Source of the DNA: CBDBCU01 sp965242615
GTDB lineage: Bacteria > Chloroflexota > Dehalococcoidia > Lucifugimonadales > UBA3495
Direction of reading: 5' to 3'
Assembly (NCBI GenBank): GCA_965242615.1
Contig: CBDESR010000005.1
Coordinates: 2,170,001-2,234,000, forward strand
Length of the DNA stretch: 64,000 nucleotides
Part shown: one piece after another, positions 1-9,770 of the stretch
How positions within the stretch are numbered: position 1 is the stretch's first letter
How the letters are laid out: the number at the start of each line of letters is the position of its first letter
Program-made: the position numbers and the translations under genes
The notes under the pieces: generated by a model
Seen by the model: only the letters and a program-made list of their open reading frames with translations
Told to the model about the DNA's origin: nothing
Database searches by the model: none

Positions 1-326
1 CGCGTCCAGCCCCGATAGCCCACCAGCATCACCACCGGAATGTTCAGACTCAACCCCCAGCCGCGCAGGGAATCCCCGGACTCCATCATCCCGGTGTTTT
101 GGATGAGGATGACCGGCTTTTTCCCGCCGACGGTCAGGCCGGCGGCCGTGGAGAAGGCTTGCCCTTCCCGGCTGACCGGTATCAAGTCCAGGGACGGCTC
201 TTCGAGCATCAGCAGATAGAGCCAATTGGTTTCGCTGTCCGGCAGCCAGACCACATGGGTAACGCCGTTCTTAATCAGTTCACCCAGCACAATGTCCGGG
301 CGGAGTTGGGCTTCCTGCTGGGTCAT
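1..326 (-). CDS. TPP-binding decarboxylase alpha subunit, ComD/phosphonopyruvate decarboxylase-like (partial)
   Basis: The minus-strand frame opens with ATG at 326 behind an AGGTA-type ribosome site and runs off the left edge, giving about 108 residues. It starts MTQQEAQLRPDIVLGEL and continues through a pyrimidine-binding TPP domain: an SREGQAFSTAAGL segment with the expected glutamate, then IQNTGMMESGDSLRG. This pattern is known from the alpha subunits of sulfopyruvate decarboxylase (ComD) and from phosphonopyruvate decarboxylases, which decarboxylate 3-sulfo- or 3-phosphonopyruvate together with a PP-domain subunit. The partner gene and the real substrate cannot be seen here. Family assignment is fairly sure; the exact reaction is an inference. 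Confidence 0.72.
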   Translation of the reverse strand, partial: MTQQEAQLRPDIVLGELIKNGVTHVVWLPDSETNWLYLLMLEEPSLDLIPVSREGQAFSTAAGLTVGGKKPVILIQNTGMMESGDSLRGWGLSLNIPVVMLVGYRGWT

Positions 327-400
327 AACGCTGTACCTGCCTTGCCGGCGTTAATGGCGCCGGCCCCGGATTGACGATGTAGTGATTATAGCCCCGGCTT

Positions 401-1090
401 TCAGTTCAACCGCGGCCCCCGGTAAGGATTGTTCCTTTCCGCCTGCTCCCGCACCAGCTCATTGCTGCGCCGCAGCAGCGGCAGCAATTGGGACAGCCGT
501 TCCCCCGCCGTTGCCGCCGCCAGCAGCTCCTGCCGCATCCCCTGCGGCAGTTCAATGCTGGAAGTCAAAGTAGCCGCCGCCGCAAAAGACAAAGTCAACG
601 GATTATCCGGCGTCGCCACCGGCGCGTTCCAACTGCCCGCCAAGTTCGACAACTGCCGCAGAAAATCGGCATATTCCCCCCGCACTTCCGCCAGCGTATC
701 CGGCGCCACCTCCCCCCTTTCCTCCTCCATAAACCGCACCAACCCCACCAAATGGGGTATCTCCTGAATGACCTCCACCAGTTGAAACCGCCGCTCCCCT
801 TGCGTCAGCAGGTTCAGCCGCCCCTCCTCCAGCCGCTGCACTTGGGCAATGCGCGCCGTAGTGCCAATGGAATGGGTTTCCGCCGGCCCGCCCACTTCCG
901 GCCCCTCCCTAATCAAAGCCACCCCAAAGGGCGCGTCCCGCTCCAGGCACTCCCCAATCATCGCCTTGTAGCGTTCCTCAAAAATATGCAGCGGCAACTG
1001 CATCCCCGGAAACAGCACCAGATTCAGGGGAAACAGCGGCAGTTCCGTCAAATCATCCCGCGGCAACCCCCGCGGCCCATCCATCAGCAT
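401..1090 (-). CDS. LON peptidase N-terminal (substrate-binding) domain protein
   Basis: This 229-residue protein opens (after about 15 residues) with LPLFPLNLVLFPGMQLPLHI and then FEERYKAMI, the hallmark start of the LonN/PUA-like substrate-binding domain. The rest is the usual LonN beta sheet followed by a helical tail ending in a charged segment. There is no AAA+ or protease domain, so it is a free-standing LonN protein of the YbaB/YcaP type, not Lon itself. Its cellular role is not established; standalone LonN proteins are thought to bind substrates or ligands. An alternative ATG lies two codons downstream. It stands alone, with TenA upstream on the same strand. Confidence 0.85.
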   Translation of the reverse strand: MLMDGPRGLPRDDLTELPLFPLNLVLFPGMQLPLHIFEERYKAMIGECLERDAPFGVALIREGPEVGGPAETHSIGTTARIAQVQRLEEGRLNLLTQGERRFQLVEVIQEIPHLVGLVRFMEEERGEVAPDTLAEVRGEYADFLRQLSNLAGSWNAPVATPDNPLTLSFAAAATLTSSIELPQGMRQELLAAATAGERLSQLLPLLRRSNELVREQAERNNPYRGPRLN

Positions 1091-1156
1091 AACGCCAGTA
1101 TAGTAGCCCGGCGGCCAAAGGGCAAATTTCGGGCGGAATAGACCCGCCCCCTCACC

Positions 1157-1825
1157 CTACACCGGCCACTCCTCCAAGTTATAAGCCATCTCCCAAAACT
1201 GATACTCCAAGCGCAAACTGGTCAAGTAGGCTTTCCCCATCGCCGCCCGTTCCGCCGGCCCGGCCTGCTCCCCCAATCGGTTCGCCAAATCGCGAATTTC
1301 CCCCGCCAGTTGCCTGAACTCCGGCGATACATACATCTGAATCCACTGGCCATAAAGCGGCGCCTCCGCCGGCTCCCCCTGCTTTGCCAAATGCTCGCCG
1401 ATTTCCCAATACCCCCACTGGCAGGGCAGCAAGCCGGCCACCAACTCCCCAAAGCTCCCCTGATGCGCCAGTTGCAGCAGATAAGCGGTATAAGCCACCG
1501 TCGTCGGCGCGGCCACCGTAGCCGCCAATTCCGGCCCGCTGATGCCAAACTGCGCGCAATAGCTCCGGTGCAAATCCATTTCTACATTCAGCGTCTCGTC
1601 CAGCAGCCGCGCAAACCAGCCCATCGTCGCCAAATCCGGCGCCCGCGCCGCCGCCAAAGCCAACGCCCGGCTATAGTCGATCAGATACGCATAATCCTGC
1701 AAGACATAATGCTTGAACCGGGCCAATTCCAGCGTCCCGTCCCCCACGCCCACCACAAAAGGATGTCCCAGAATCGCCTGACGAATCGGCCCAGCTTTCC
1801 CTTCAATGTCATCCGCAAAAGCCAT
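1157..1825 (-). CDS. tenA: TenA family thiaminase II / aminopyrimidine aminohydrolase
   Basis: The 222-residue length and motifs match TenA: FVVGVGDGTLELARFKHYVL near the N-terminus, DYAYLIDYSRAL, and LLPCQWGYWEIG carrying the conserved catalytic cysteine. TenA-type enzymes are cytoplasmic and hydrolyse degraded thiamine (aminopyrimidine forms) for salvage into HMP. That fits a genome region rich in TPP enzymes (the left-edge decarboxylase, two E1alpha/beta pairs and the ferredoxin oxidoreductase), though no thiamine operon is visible here. A TenA_E-like or haem-oxygenase-fold relative is the main alternative. Confidence 0.85.
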   Translation of the reverse strand: MAFADDIEGKAGPIRQAILGHPFVVGVGDGTLELARFKHYVLQDYAYLIDYSRALALAAARAPDLATMGWFARLLDETLNVEMDLHRSYCAQFGISGPELAATVAAPTTVAYTAYLLQLAHQGSFGELVAGLLPCQWGYWEIGEHLAKQGEPAEAPLYGQWIQMYVSPEFRQLAGEIRDLANRLGEQAGPAERAAMGKAYLTSLRLEYQFWEMAYNLEEWPV

Positions 1826-1989
1826 TTTCCCCCTCCGGCCTTACCGCGGCGATGCCCGTCAAATCGCCGCCGCCGTTACTCCTCAACCCCCCAACCGGGG
1901 GCTAGGGCCGGGGCCCTCAATGATGATAACTGACCGTTTCCGTCAGATAAGTTGACCACCGGGAACCGCCCCGGTCCGACCGCAACGGC

Positions 1990-2145
1990 TTTCCCCGGCC
2001 GCCAAACCGCAACGCCCGGCCGCTCAAAATCCGCCGCAGCCTTTTCAGCAGCCCCATCCCCGCGCCTTTCCCCGGCCGCCGCAACCTGGCGGCCGGCCGC
2101 TCAAAATCCGCCGCAGCCTTTTCAAGCAGCCCCATCCCCGCGCCT
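1990..2145. repeat. Two-copy tandem repeat, about 77 bp unit, in a gene-free gap
   Basis: The gap between tenA and the NIPSNAP gene (1826-2143) holds no convincing gene. It contains two adjacent copies of a unit starting TTTCCCCGGCCGCC, at about 1990 and 2068. Both share the stretch CGGCCGCTCAAAATCCGCCG and a following CCCCATCCCCGCGCC. One single-base indel separates the copies, so a minus-strand 72-codon frame crossing both does not stay in register; this argues against coding. A short GC-rich hairpin (CCCCCAACCGGGGG) lies near 1886. Confidence 0.7.
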
Positions 2146-2440
2146 ACCCCGCCACTTCCTCCATAACCCGCACCTCCATCTTGGCAATGTGGCTCGGCGG
2201 AATATCCCCCAACGCCTTCCGCTCCGGACTGGCAAAAAACTCCGCCTCCTTGGCCGGAATTTCCCCCACGCTGTCAAACCGCCGAATCCAGATAAACTCC
2301 GTCCCCTCGGCATTGACATAGCTGCTCACCACCGGAATGCCCAACCGGTCGTGCAACGGCCGAATGTGCTGATTAAACACCTCCAGCCACGAATCCATCA
2401 TCCCCCGGTTAATGGTATAAATCCGCAGTTGCGCCGCCAT
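2144..2440 (-). CDS. NIPSNAP family protein
   Basis: From the ATG at 2440, with AAGGAGGA eleven bases upstream, the frame gives a 98-residue protein beginning MAAQLRIYTINRGMMDSWLE. The R-I-Y-T-I-N-R-G-M-x-D-x-W start, a central SYVNAEGTEFIWIRRFD strand and the short ferredoxin-like alpha/beta length are typical of NIPSNAP domain proteins. Their biochemical role in bacteria is not well defined. A longer frame back to 2554 exists, but its extra residues look non-native and the ribosome site decides for 2440. Confidence 0.8.
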   Translation of the reverse strand: MAAQLRIYTINRGMMDSWLEVFNQHIRPLHDRLGIPVVSSYVNAEGTEFIWIRRFDSVGEIPAKEAEFFASPERKALGDIPPSHIAKMEVRVMEEVAG

Positions 2441-2626
2441 CCTGAATCCCTCCTCCTTACGCCGGGTTGCCCGCCGGGTAATCCCAGCCTTTCCCATAAC
2501 CGCCCGGCTGGTGAAAGCAATCATACCACAAACAACCGCAGCCCCAATTGCCAACCCCCGCCAACTCTAGTATAGTCTGCCCCATTCGGCAATTCAACTT
2601 TTCGGTTAAGCGGCGGTTTAAGGCAT

Positions 2627-2656
2627 TTGCTTACCCGGCATTTTCAGTTATATAAT
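2627..2656 (+). promoter_or_regulatory. Sigma70-type promoter of the 2-oxoacid dehydrogenase operon
   Basis: TTGCTT (2627-2632) and a perfect TATAAT (2651-2656) are separated by 18 bp, predicting a transcript start near 2663, about 40 bases before the E1alpha ATG. It is the only strong promoter seen ahead of the three-gene operon. Confidence 0.7.
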
Positions 2657-2703
2657 GTCCCCGGACGCGCCCGACAAAGGCAGCAAGCGGGGGTAGGGAA
2701 ACT

Positions 2704-3729
2704 ATGACGCAAACCGCCCATCCGGTCAACGCGGCGGCCGACTTGGCCCGGCCCTTGCCGGCCGGCTTGACGCCCCAGGATTTGACCAACGCCTACCGCC
2801 AGATGACGCTGGTACGCACCCTCGACGAGCGTATCTGGATGATGAACCGCCAGGGCAAAGTCCCCATCGCCGCCTCCGGTCAGGGACACGAAGCAGCGCA
2901 GTTGGGCAGCCTATTGGCGTCGCAGCAGGATGGCAACTGCTTTCTCTTTCCCTACTACCGGGATTTGAGCATCAAAATGTCCGTGGGCTTGACGCCGACC
3001 CAAGTGATGCTGTCTTTTATGGGCAAGGCCGGCGATCCTTACAGCAACGCCCGCCAGTTTCCCTTGCAGGGCGCGGACTTGAAACACCAGGTCATTCAGC
3101 TGTCCAATGTAGTGGCTGCCGGGCTGACCCAATCGGTAGGCTATGCCCTCGGCTGCCAGATGTTGGGCGATGGCACGGTGACCCTGGTCTATTTCGGCGA
3201 TGGGGCCTCGAGCCAGGGGGAAACCCACGAAGCGATGAACTTTGCCGGCGTCCATAAGCTGCCCATAGTCTTTATCTGCGAAAATAACGGCTATGCCATA
3301 TCGGTGCCGCAGCGGATGCAGATGGCGATTGGCGATGTGGCCGCCCGGGCCGAGGGCTACGGCTTTCCCGGATTGGTCATTGACGGGATGGATTTGCTGG
3401 CCAGTTATGAAGCCACTAAGGAAGCCATCAGCCGCGCCCGGCGGGAAGGGCCGGCGCTGCTGGAAATGAAAGTCGAGCGGCTAATGCCCCATACCACCGA
3501 CGACGATGACAGCCGCTACCGCCCCCGGGAGGAAGTGGAAGCCGCCAAATTGCGCGACCCCCTAATCCTCTTTGGCGACTGGCTGCAAGAACAGGGCTAC
3601 TTAACGGCGGCGCAGCAAGCCGGCTACAAAGCCGCGGCAACCCGGGCGGTGAACGAAGCCACCGACGCCGCGGAAGCGGCCGCCCCCCCGGACGCCGGGG
3701 AAATGGGCAAGCACGTGTACGCCCCCTGA
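2704..3729 (+). CDS. bkdAA: Branched-chain 2-oxoacid dehydrogenase E1 component, alpha subunit
   Basis: This is the TPP-dependent E1alpha of a 2-oxoacid dehydrogenase complex. The 341-residue protein carries the TPP motif G165-D-G through N194-N195, the LDERIWMMNRQGKVPIAASG entry, and a PHTTDDDDSRYR phosphorylation-loop region typical of the branched-chain (BkdAA/BCKDH) rather than the pyruvate enzyme. With E1beta it would decarboxylate branched-chain 2-oxoacids and pass the acyl group to E2 lipoate. It is the first gene of the operon, with a promoter just upstream and E1beta starting about 60 bp later. Substrate specificity is inferred from sequence type only. Confidence 0.85.
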   Translation: MTQTAHPVNAAADLARPLPAGLTPQDLTNAYRQMTLVRTLDERIWMMNRQGKVPIAASGQGHEAAQLGSLLASQQDGNCFLFPYYRDLSIKMSVGLTPTQVMLSFMGKAGDPYSNARQFPLQGADLKHQVIQLSNVVAAGLTQSVGYALGCQMLGDGTVTLVYFGDGASSQGETHEAMNFAGVHKLPIVFICENNGYAISVPQRMQMAIGDVAARAEGYGFPGLVIDGMDLLASYEATKEAISRARREGPALLEMKVERLMPHTTDDDDSRYRPREEVEAAKLRDPLILFGDWLQEQGYLTAAQQAGYKAAATRAVNEATDAAEAAAPPDAGEMGKHVYAP

Positions 3730-3788
3730 TTACGGCGGCGCGCGGCCGGGTAATCGGTTCAGCAACTATAGGGAAAGTGGGAAAGAGT

Positions 3789-4775
3789 ATGGCGGTCCAA
3801 AGCGTAATTGAAGCGGTGCGGGAAGCGATGCGGGAGGAGATGCGCCGGGACGAAACCGTCTTTGTGATGGGCGAGGATGTGGGTTGGCGCGGCGGCGTCT
3901 TTCTGGCAACCCAGGGCTTTATCGAGGAGTTCGGCGAAAGCCGGGTTATTGATATGCCCCTGGCCGAAGCCTCGATAATGGGTATCGCTTTGGGGGCATC
4001 TTTCCGCGGCCTGCGCCCCATCCCGGAAGTGGAGTTCGCCGATTTCTTGTGGCCGGCGGTGAACCAGCTGATTGGCGAAGCGGCCCGGGTGCATTACGGC
4101 ACCGACGGCAACCTTAACGCCCCGGTAACCATCCGCATTCCCTACGGCGGCGGCATCCGCGGCGGGCTGTACCATTCCCAAAATGTCGAAGCCTACTTTT
4201 TCCACACTCCCGGCTTGAAAGTGGTCGCCCCGGCTACGCCTTATGACGCCAAGGGGCTGCTGAAATCCGCCATCCGGGACAACAACCCGGTGGTCTTTCT
4301 GGAACACAAGAAAACCTACCGGCTGGTACGCGGCGAAGTGCCGGAGGAGGATTACACCATCCCCATCGGCCCGGCGGAAGTCAAGCGGGCCGGACGGAAT
4401 GTTACCGTGGTCAGCTACGGGCTGATGCTGCACTACTGCCTGGAAGCGGCCGAACAGTTGGCGGCGGAAGGCATTGCCCAAGTGGAAGTAGTGGATTTGC
4501 GGACGCTGAAACCGCTGGATACCGAAACGGTGCTTAATTCGGTGAAAAAGACCGGCAAACTACTGATTGTCCACGAGGATAACATTACCGGCGGCGTGGG
4601 TTCGGAAATCGCGGCCCTGGCGGCGGATGCCGCCTTTGACTACCTGGACGCCCCCATTGCCCGGCTCTGCGGCCCGGATGTGCCGACCATGCCCTTTGCC
4701 CAAACTTTAGAGGACGCCTATATGCCCAACACCGGCAAGATAGCCGACGCCCTGCGCCGGCTGGCGGCTTATTAG
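3789..4775 (+). CDS. bkdAB: 2-oxoacid dehydrogenase E1 component, beta subunit
   Basis: The protein (about 328 residues) shows the E1beta pattern: FVMGEDVGWRGGVFLATQGF, IDMPLAEASIMGIALGASFRG, RIPYGGGIRGGLYHSQNVEA and a C-terminal transketolase domain with DLRTLKPLD and VHEDNITGGVGSEIA. It pairs with the E1alpha encoded just upstream to form the TPP site. The start is ambiguous: a GTG at 3777 is in frame, but the ATG at 3789 has GGGAAAG at a better distance and gives the normal start MAVQSVIEAV. Same operon as E1alpha and E2. Confidence 0.87.
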   Translation: MAVQSVIEAVREAMREEMRRDETVFVMGEDVGWRGGVFLATQGFIEEFGESRVIDMPLAEASIMGIALGASFRGLRPIPEVEFADFLWPAVNQLIGEAARVHYGTDGNLNAPVTIRIPYGGGIRGGLYHSQNVEAYFFHTPGLKVVAPATPYDAKGLLKSAIRDNNPVVFLEHKKTYRLVRGEVPEEDYTIPIGPAEVKRAGRNVTVVSYGLMLHYCLEAAEQLAAEGIAQVEVVDLRTLKPLDTETVLNSVKKTGKLLIVHEDNITGGVGSEIAALAADAAFDYLDAPIARLCGPDVPTMPFAQTLEDAYMPNTGKIADALRRLAAY

Positions 4776-4845
4776 GGAACCCCGGCGACTGCATCCCTGG
4801 CCCGGCGCGGCCAAGGGAACGGATTAAACAGCGGGCGGTGCTGCC

Positions 4846-6276
4846 TTGGCGCAAACAATAGAACTACCCCAAGTTGGCGAGTCGGTCGTCGAAGGCACTA
4901 TCGGCAAGTGGCTGAAACAGCCTGGCGACAACATCGCGCGGTATGAGCCGCTGGTGGAAGTCGTAACCGACAAGGTAACGATGGAAGTTCCCTCGCCGGT
5001 GGACGGCGCGCTGCTGAAAATCCTGGCCCAGGAAGGGGAAACCATCCCCATGGGCGCGCCCATCGCCGAAGTGGAAACGGCCGGCAGCGCCGCCGCGCCC
5101 ACCGCAACGGCGGCGGATACCGAATCCGTTCAATCGCCTGTGCCGGCCGCGAGTCCGCCCGTTACCGCAGTGCCGGCCGAACCGGCGGCCGCGCCGGCTA
5201 CCCCCTCGGCCAGCCGTATCGGATACCTGAACACGGCGGCAACGATGGTCGGGCCGACCGGCGGCGGCGCCGGGGATACGGTGGCGCAGGATGCGCCGCC
5301 AACCGCCGCCGTCAACCCGGCGGTTGCTGCCGAGGCGGCAACGGCTGCCCCATCCGCCCCGTCCATCCCGGCCCCGGAACAGTCCACTAATGGCGCGCCC
5401 CGGCTTTCCCCGGCGGTGCGGCGGCTAGCCCGGGAGCATAGCGTAGATTTGTCCCGCATTGCCGGCACCGGAATGGGCGGCCGCATTACCCGGGATGATG
5501 TGCTGCAATATCTGGAATCCGGCGCGACGGCAGCAGCCGGGCCGGCTCCGGAGCCGGTCGGGCCGGCGGCGGCAACCGGCGATGAAACTCACATTGCCCT
5601 GACCCCGGTGCGGCGGATGATTGCCGCGGCAATGGTACGGAGCGTCAGCCAGATACCCCACGCCTGGAGCGTCACCGCAGTGGATGTTACCAATCTGGTG
5701 GCGGCCCGGGCCGCCTTGCGCCCGGCCTTTCAGCAGCGGGAAGGGGTGGATTTGACCTACCTGCCCTTTGTGCTGCGGGCCTTGACGGCGGCTCTGCAAG
5801 AGAACCCCACTTTCAACGCCAGTTGGGGCGAGGATCAGATAATCCTGAAACGGCGGCTGAATATCGGCTTGGCCGTGGCGGCTCCCGGCGGGTTAGTAGT
5901 GCCGGTAATCCCGGACGCCGACCGGTTAAGTTTGTCCGGGCTGGCTCACGCCGTCGCCGACTTGACCCAGCGGGCGCGGCAGGGCAAGCTGACTTTGGCC
6001 GATGTGCAGGGCGGCACCTTTACCCTGAACAACACCGGCGCCCTGGGTTCCACCGTGTCCCAGCCCATCATCAACCATCCCCAAGCGGCCATCCTGACCA
6101 CCGAAGCGATACAGAAACGGCCGGTAGTCATCAACGACGCCATTGCCATCCGGTCAATGATGAACCTGTGCCTTTCCTTTGACCACCGTATCAACGACGG
6201 AGCGGAAGCCGGCGCATTCATCCAAGCCATCAAAGGCCGGTTGGAAGCAATAAACCCGGACGCCGGGTTGGTCTAA
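4846..6276 (+). CDS. bkdB: 2-oxoacid dehydrogenase E2 component (dihydrolipoamide acyltransferase)
   Basis: Domains in order: a lipoyl domain (residues about 1-78, lipoyl-lysine K43 in VTDKVTME), a long Ala/Pro/Thr linker, a peripheral-subunit-binding domain (about 183-225, LSPAVRRLAREHSVDLSRIA), a second linker, and the catalytic acyltransferase domain ending with the active-site D446-H-R-I-N-D-G. It transfers acyl groups from E1 to CoA. The start is TTG at 4846; no ATG lies near enough to keep the lipoyl domain intact. The E3 (lipoamide dehydrogenase) is not in the window. lipB follows directly, a sensible partner for modifying K43. Confidence 0.9.
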   Translation: MAQTIELPQVGESVVEGTIGKWLKQPGDNIARYEPLVEVVTDKVTMEVPSPVDGALLKILAQEGETIPMGAPIAEVETAGSAAAPTATAADTESVQSPVPAASPPVTAVPAEPAAAPATPSASRIGYLNTAATMVGPTGGGAGDTVAQDAPPTAAVNPAVAAEAATAAPSAPSIPAPEQSTNGAPRLSPAVRRLAREHSVDLSRIAGTGMGGRITRDDVLQYLESGATAAAGPAPEPVGPAAATGDETHIALTPVRRMIAAAMVRSVSQIPHAWSVTAVDVTNLVAARAALRPAFQQREGVDLTYLPFVLRALTAALQENPTFNASWGEDQIILKRRLNIGLAVAAPGGLVVPVIPDADRLSLSGLAHAVADLTQRARQGKLTLADVQGGTFTLNNTGALGSTVSQPIINHPQAAILTTEAIQKRPVVINDAIAIRSMMNLCLSFDHRINDGAEAGAFIQAIKGRLEAINPDAGLV

Positions 6277-6305
6277 TCCGGCGTCAACCAGGAATCGGGG
6301 GATTA

Positions 6306-6354
6306 AGCCGGGAGAATGGGGAAGGGTTATTCCCGATACTCCCGGCTGATTTTT
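6306..6354 (+). terminator. Hairpin plus T-run between E2 and lipB (terminator or attenuator)
   Basis: AGCCGGGAG (6306-6314) pairs with CTCCCGGCT (6339-6347), followed by GATTTTT. The T-run ends only a few bases before the lipB start at 6360, so the structure could both end the dehydrogenase operon and limit read-through into lipB. No separate lipB promoter is obvious. Confidence 0.7.
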
Positions 6355-6359
6355 GCGCT

Positions 6360-7052
6360 ATGTCGGAAGCAATGCCGGTCTGCCGGGTGGAAAATTGGGG
6401 CGTAGTAGAATACTGCCGGGCGGTGGAACGGCAGGCGGATTTGGCGGCGGCAGTGCAAGCCGGGCGGCAGCCCAATACGCTACTGCTATTGGAACATCCG
6501 CCGGTTTATACCCGGGGGCGGCTATCTAAACCGGAGCATATACGGTTGTCTCCGGAGCAACTGGCGGCCCGGGGCATCGCCGTAGCGGACACCGACCGCG
6601 GCGGGCAGGTTACTTATCATGGGCCGGGGCAGCTGATTGCCTGGCCGGTGGTCAACCTGCGAAATTGGGGCGGGCCGTTGCGCTATGTCCGCACTCTGGA
6701 GCAAATCATTATCTCCGTATTGGACGACTTTGGCATTGCGGCCGGAGTAGAGCCGGGTTTGACCGGCGTTTGGGTCGGCAACGCCAAAATCGCCGCCATC
6801 GGTGTGAAAATCAGCCGGGGCGTAACCCGGCACGGCTTTGCCCTGAATGTGAACCCGGATTTGTCCTGGTATGACCACATCATCCCCTGCGGCCTAACCG
6901 ACCGGCCGATTACAGCAATGCAGCAGGTTTTGGGCGGCAAAGAAGTGGCAATGGCGGCGGTACAAAACAGCGTGGCCCGGCGCTTTGGGGAAGGTATGGG
7001 GTTTGGGATGACCGGGGAAGCAGCCGATGCAACGACCAGTCCCGCGCCTTGA
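6360..7052 (+). CDS. lipB: Octanoyl-[ACP]:protein N-octanoyltransferase LipB
   Basis: LipB moves octanoate from acyl carrier protein to lipoyl domains such as that of the neighbouring E2. The 230-residue protein has all family hallmarks: the RGGQVTYHGPGQL loop, TGVWVGNAKIAAIGVKIS with the catalytic lysine, HGFALNVNPDL, and the IIPCGL catalytic cysteine. No good ribosome site precedes ATG 6360; ATG 6372 (MPVCRVENWG) is an alternative start that loses nothing conserved. LipA is not visible in the window. The position straight after the E2 gene supports a role in lipoylating that complex. Confidence 0.92.
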   Translation: MSEAMPVCRVENWGVVEYCRAVERQADLAAAVQAGRQPNTLLLLEHPPVYTRGRLSKPEHIRLSPEQLAARGIAVADTDRGGQVTYHGPGQLIAWPVVNLRNWGGPLRYVRTLEQIIISVLDDFGIAAGVEPGLTGVWVGNAKIAAIGVKISRGVTRHGFALNVNPDLSWYDHIIPCGLTDRPITAMQQVLGGKEVAMAAVQNSVARRFGEGMGFGMTGEAADATTSPAP

Positions 7053-7167
7053 CACCGGGATACCGGGCATATACCATTAAGCCAACTTGAACCAGTCGCT
7101 GCGCCGCCGGTAGGGGCAAAGTTGACTGGTGAACCGGGCAAATTACCCTGCCGTACCGGGAGACGAA

Positions 7168-7503
7168 ATGGCGACACCGAAATCCGAGTTTGGCCGGGGT
7201 GAGGTTGATTGGGACGCGGCTTTGGCGGAACTGGAAAACTTCGACCGGCCGCCTTCTGCGGCGGAATTGCGGGCGGCAATGCTGGAAACTGTCGAGGTTT
7301 TCAGGCAGGGGTGGCTGACCGAGGACGAACTGAAATGGGTTTTGTCCCTGCTGGCCGCGCAGTTGGCAACGCAGACGATAGAGCGGGAGTTACAGGAAAT
7401 CCTGCTCGATTTCGGGCGCGGTTTTGACCGGGAGCCGAGTTTCGCCAAGCGTCGTTTCGGCTTGCCGGAAGGCGCAAACCGTTCCGGGTTGTCTTATGCC
7501 TGA
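7168..7503 (+). CDS. Hypothetical protein, 111 aa
   Basis: I do not recognise this protein. The start is ATG 7168 with GGGAGA close upstream; a GTG at 7129 is less likely. It is mostly helical and acidic (WDAALAELENFDRPPSAAEL, then WLTEDELKWVLSLLAAQLAT) with no signal peptide or membrane span, and a basic C-terminus. It overlaps the next gene by eight bases (the TGA at 7501-7503 lies inside the ATGCCTGA start of the neighbour), so the two are probably translationally coupled and may act together. Confidence 0.6.
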   Translation: MATPKSEFGRGEVDWDAALAELENFDRPPSAAELRAAMLETVEVFRQGWLTEDELKWVLSLLAAQLATQTIERELQEILLDFGRGFDREPSFAKRRFGLPEGANRSGLSYA

Positions 7504-7930
7504 AGAGAGCCGTCCGGCATCGCCGGAAGAAGGAAACCCCATAGCTCCACAGGAAACTACGCCATCTGAAGGCGTTGACCCTGAGGAGGCTTTGGTCGGT
7601 CTGCCGGTCAGTTTGCGCAGGATGTTCTCCGCCACATTGTCCGGGCCTTTGCGGAACCCGTTGCTGGATAAGCTGACTGCGGAACACATCTCGTCTCTGA
7701 TTTCCGCGGCGGACAAAGATCGGGATCGCGCGCTGGAAGATCGCCGCAACGCCCGGAAATGGCAGTCCATCATATCCATTCTCATCATTATCGTGGTTGC
7801 CCTGTTGCTGGGCTACTTTGCCTTTCTGCAACAGAACAGTTTGGTCGCTGAAATAATCAAGCTGGCGGCCGTGGGGTTGGGCGGATTCGGCGGCGGGTAC
7901 GGTTTTGCCCGGTGGCGGGGTAGCCGGTAG
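7496..7930 (+). CDS. Hypothetical single-span membrane protein, 144 aa
   Basis: Starting at the ATG inside ATGCCTGA (7496), the protein has a Pro/Glu-rich N-terminal region, a helical central part (LLDKLTAEHISSLISAADKD) and a clear membrane helix SIISILIIIVVALLLGYFAF, then a second apolar Gly-rich stretch near the C-terminus (IIKLAAVGLGGFGGGYGFA). A longer TTG-start version exists but is not supported by a ribosome site. It is coupled to the preceding 111-aa gene. Function unknown; the central part may be cytoplasmic with a membrane anchor. Confidence 0.6.
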   Translation: MPEESRPASPEEGNPIAPQETTPSEGVDPEEALVGLPVSLRRMFSATLSGPLRNPLLDKLTAEHISSLISAADKDRDRALEDRRNARKWQSIISILIIIVVALLLGYFAFLQQNSLVAEIIKLAAVGLGGFGGGYGFARWRGSR

Positions 7931-7966
7931 TTTTACGGGTAAGCCGGCCAAGGTTGGGACAAATGC

Positions 7967-8006
7967 AAACCGGGACGCACCGCTAACGCGTCCCGGTTTG
8001 ATTTTT
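7967..8006. terminator. Bidirectional-type terminator between convergent genes
   Basis: AAACCGGGACGC (7967-7978) pairs with GCGTCCCGGTTT (7988-7999), a perfect 12-bp stem with a 9-nt loop, followed by GATTTTT. It sits between the plus-strand membrane protein gene and the convergent hydantoinase-like gene and could serve both. Confidence 0.85.
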
Positions 8007-8037
8007 GACTTGCCGGGTTAAGGCGGCTATAACCCTA

Positions 8038-9462
<1,425 letters not shown>

Positions 9463-9511
9463 AGCCTAACCCTCCGGTGGTAAGTTGGGGGTGCGCTGCG
9501 GTGACACTTTT

Positions 9512-9718
9512 TCAGCTGCTGATGGCGGCGATTAGCGGTTGGAGCAACAAGGCGGCAATGAAGCCGGCGCCGGTGGCCGCGCCCAAGTAAAAGAGGCGGT
9601 CGAGCTTACGGTTGGCCGCCGCAGCCAAATCCGTCACGGCGTCGAGTTTGATTGCCAGACTGTCGAGCTTGGTCAACAGACTATCCCCTACGGCGGGGTC
9701 GGTGACGGTGATGGTCAT
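9512..9718 (-). CDS. Small coiled-coil/membrane protein, twin copy A (68 aa)
   Basis: A 68-residue protein with a helical N-terminal half (SLLTKLDSLAIKLDAVTDLA) and the C-terminal membrane segment RLFYLGAATGAGFIAALLLQ. It is a paralogue of the gene just upstream (9771-9989): both end with nearly the same segment, RLFYLGAATG...ALLLQPLIAAIS. Each has its own TAGGAGCT-like ribosome site. The topology (soluble heptad-like helix, then one membrane helix at the very end) resembles XhlA-like or other tail-anchored proteins, but I cannot assign a function. Confidence 0.7.
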   Translation of the reverse strand: MTITVTDPAVGDSLLTKLDSLAIKLDAVTDLAAAANRKLDRLFYLGAATGAGFIAALLLQPLIAAISS

Positions 9719-9770
9719 AAGGGCAGCTCCTACCAGTGATAAGTTGGGGCTGATAACCAGGGATGATTGC

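Noticed and set aside
1917..2135. 72-codon minus-strand frame over the tandem repeat
   Set aside because: The two repeat units are read in different frames because of a one-base offset, so no repeated peptide results; no ribosome site.
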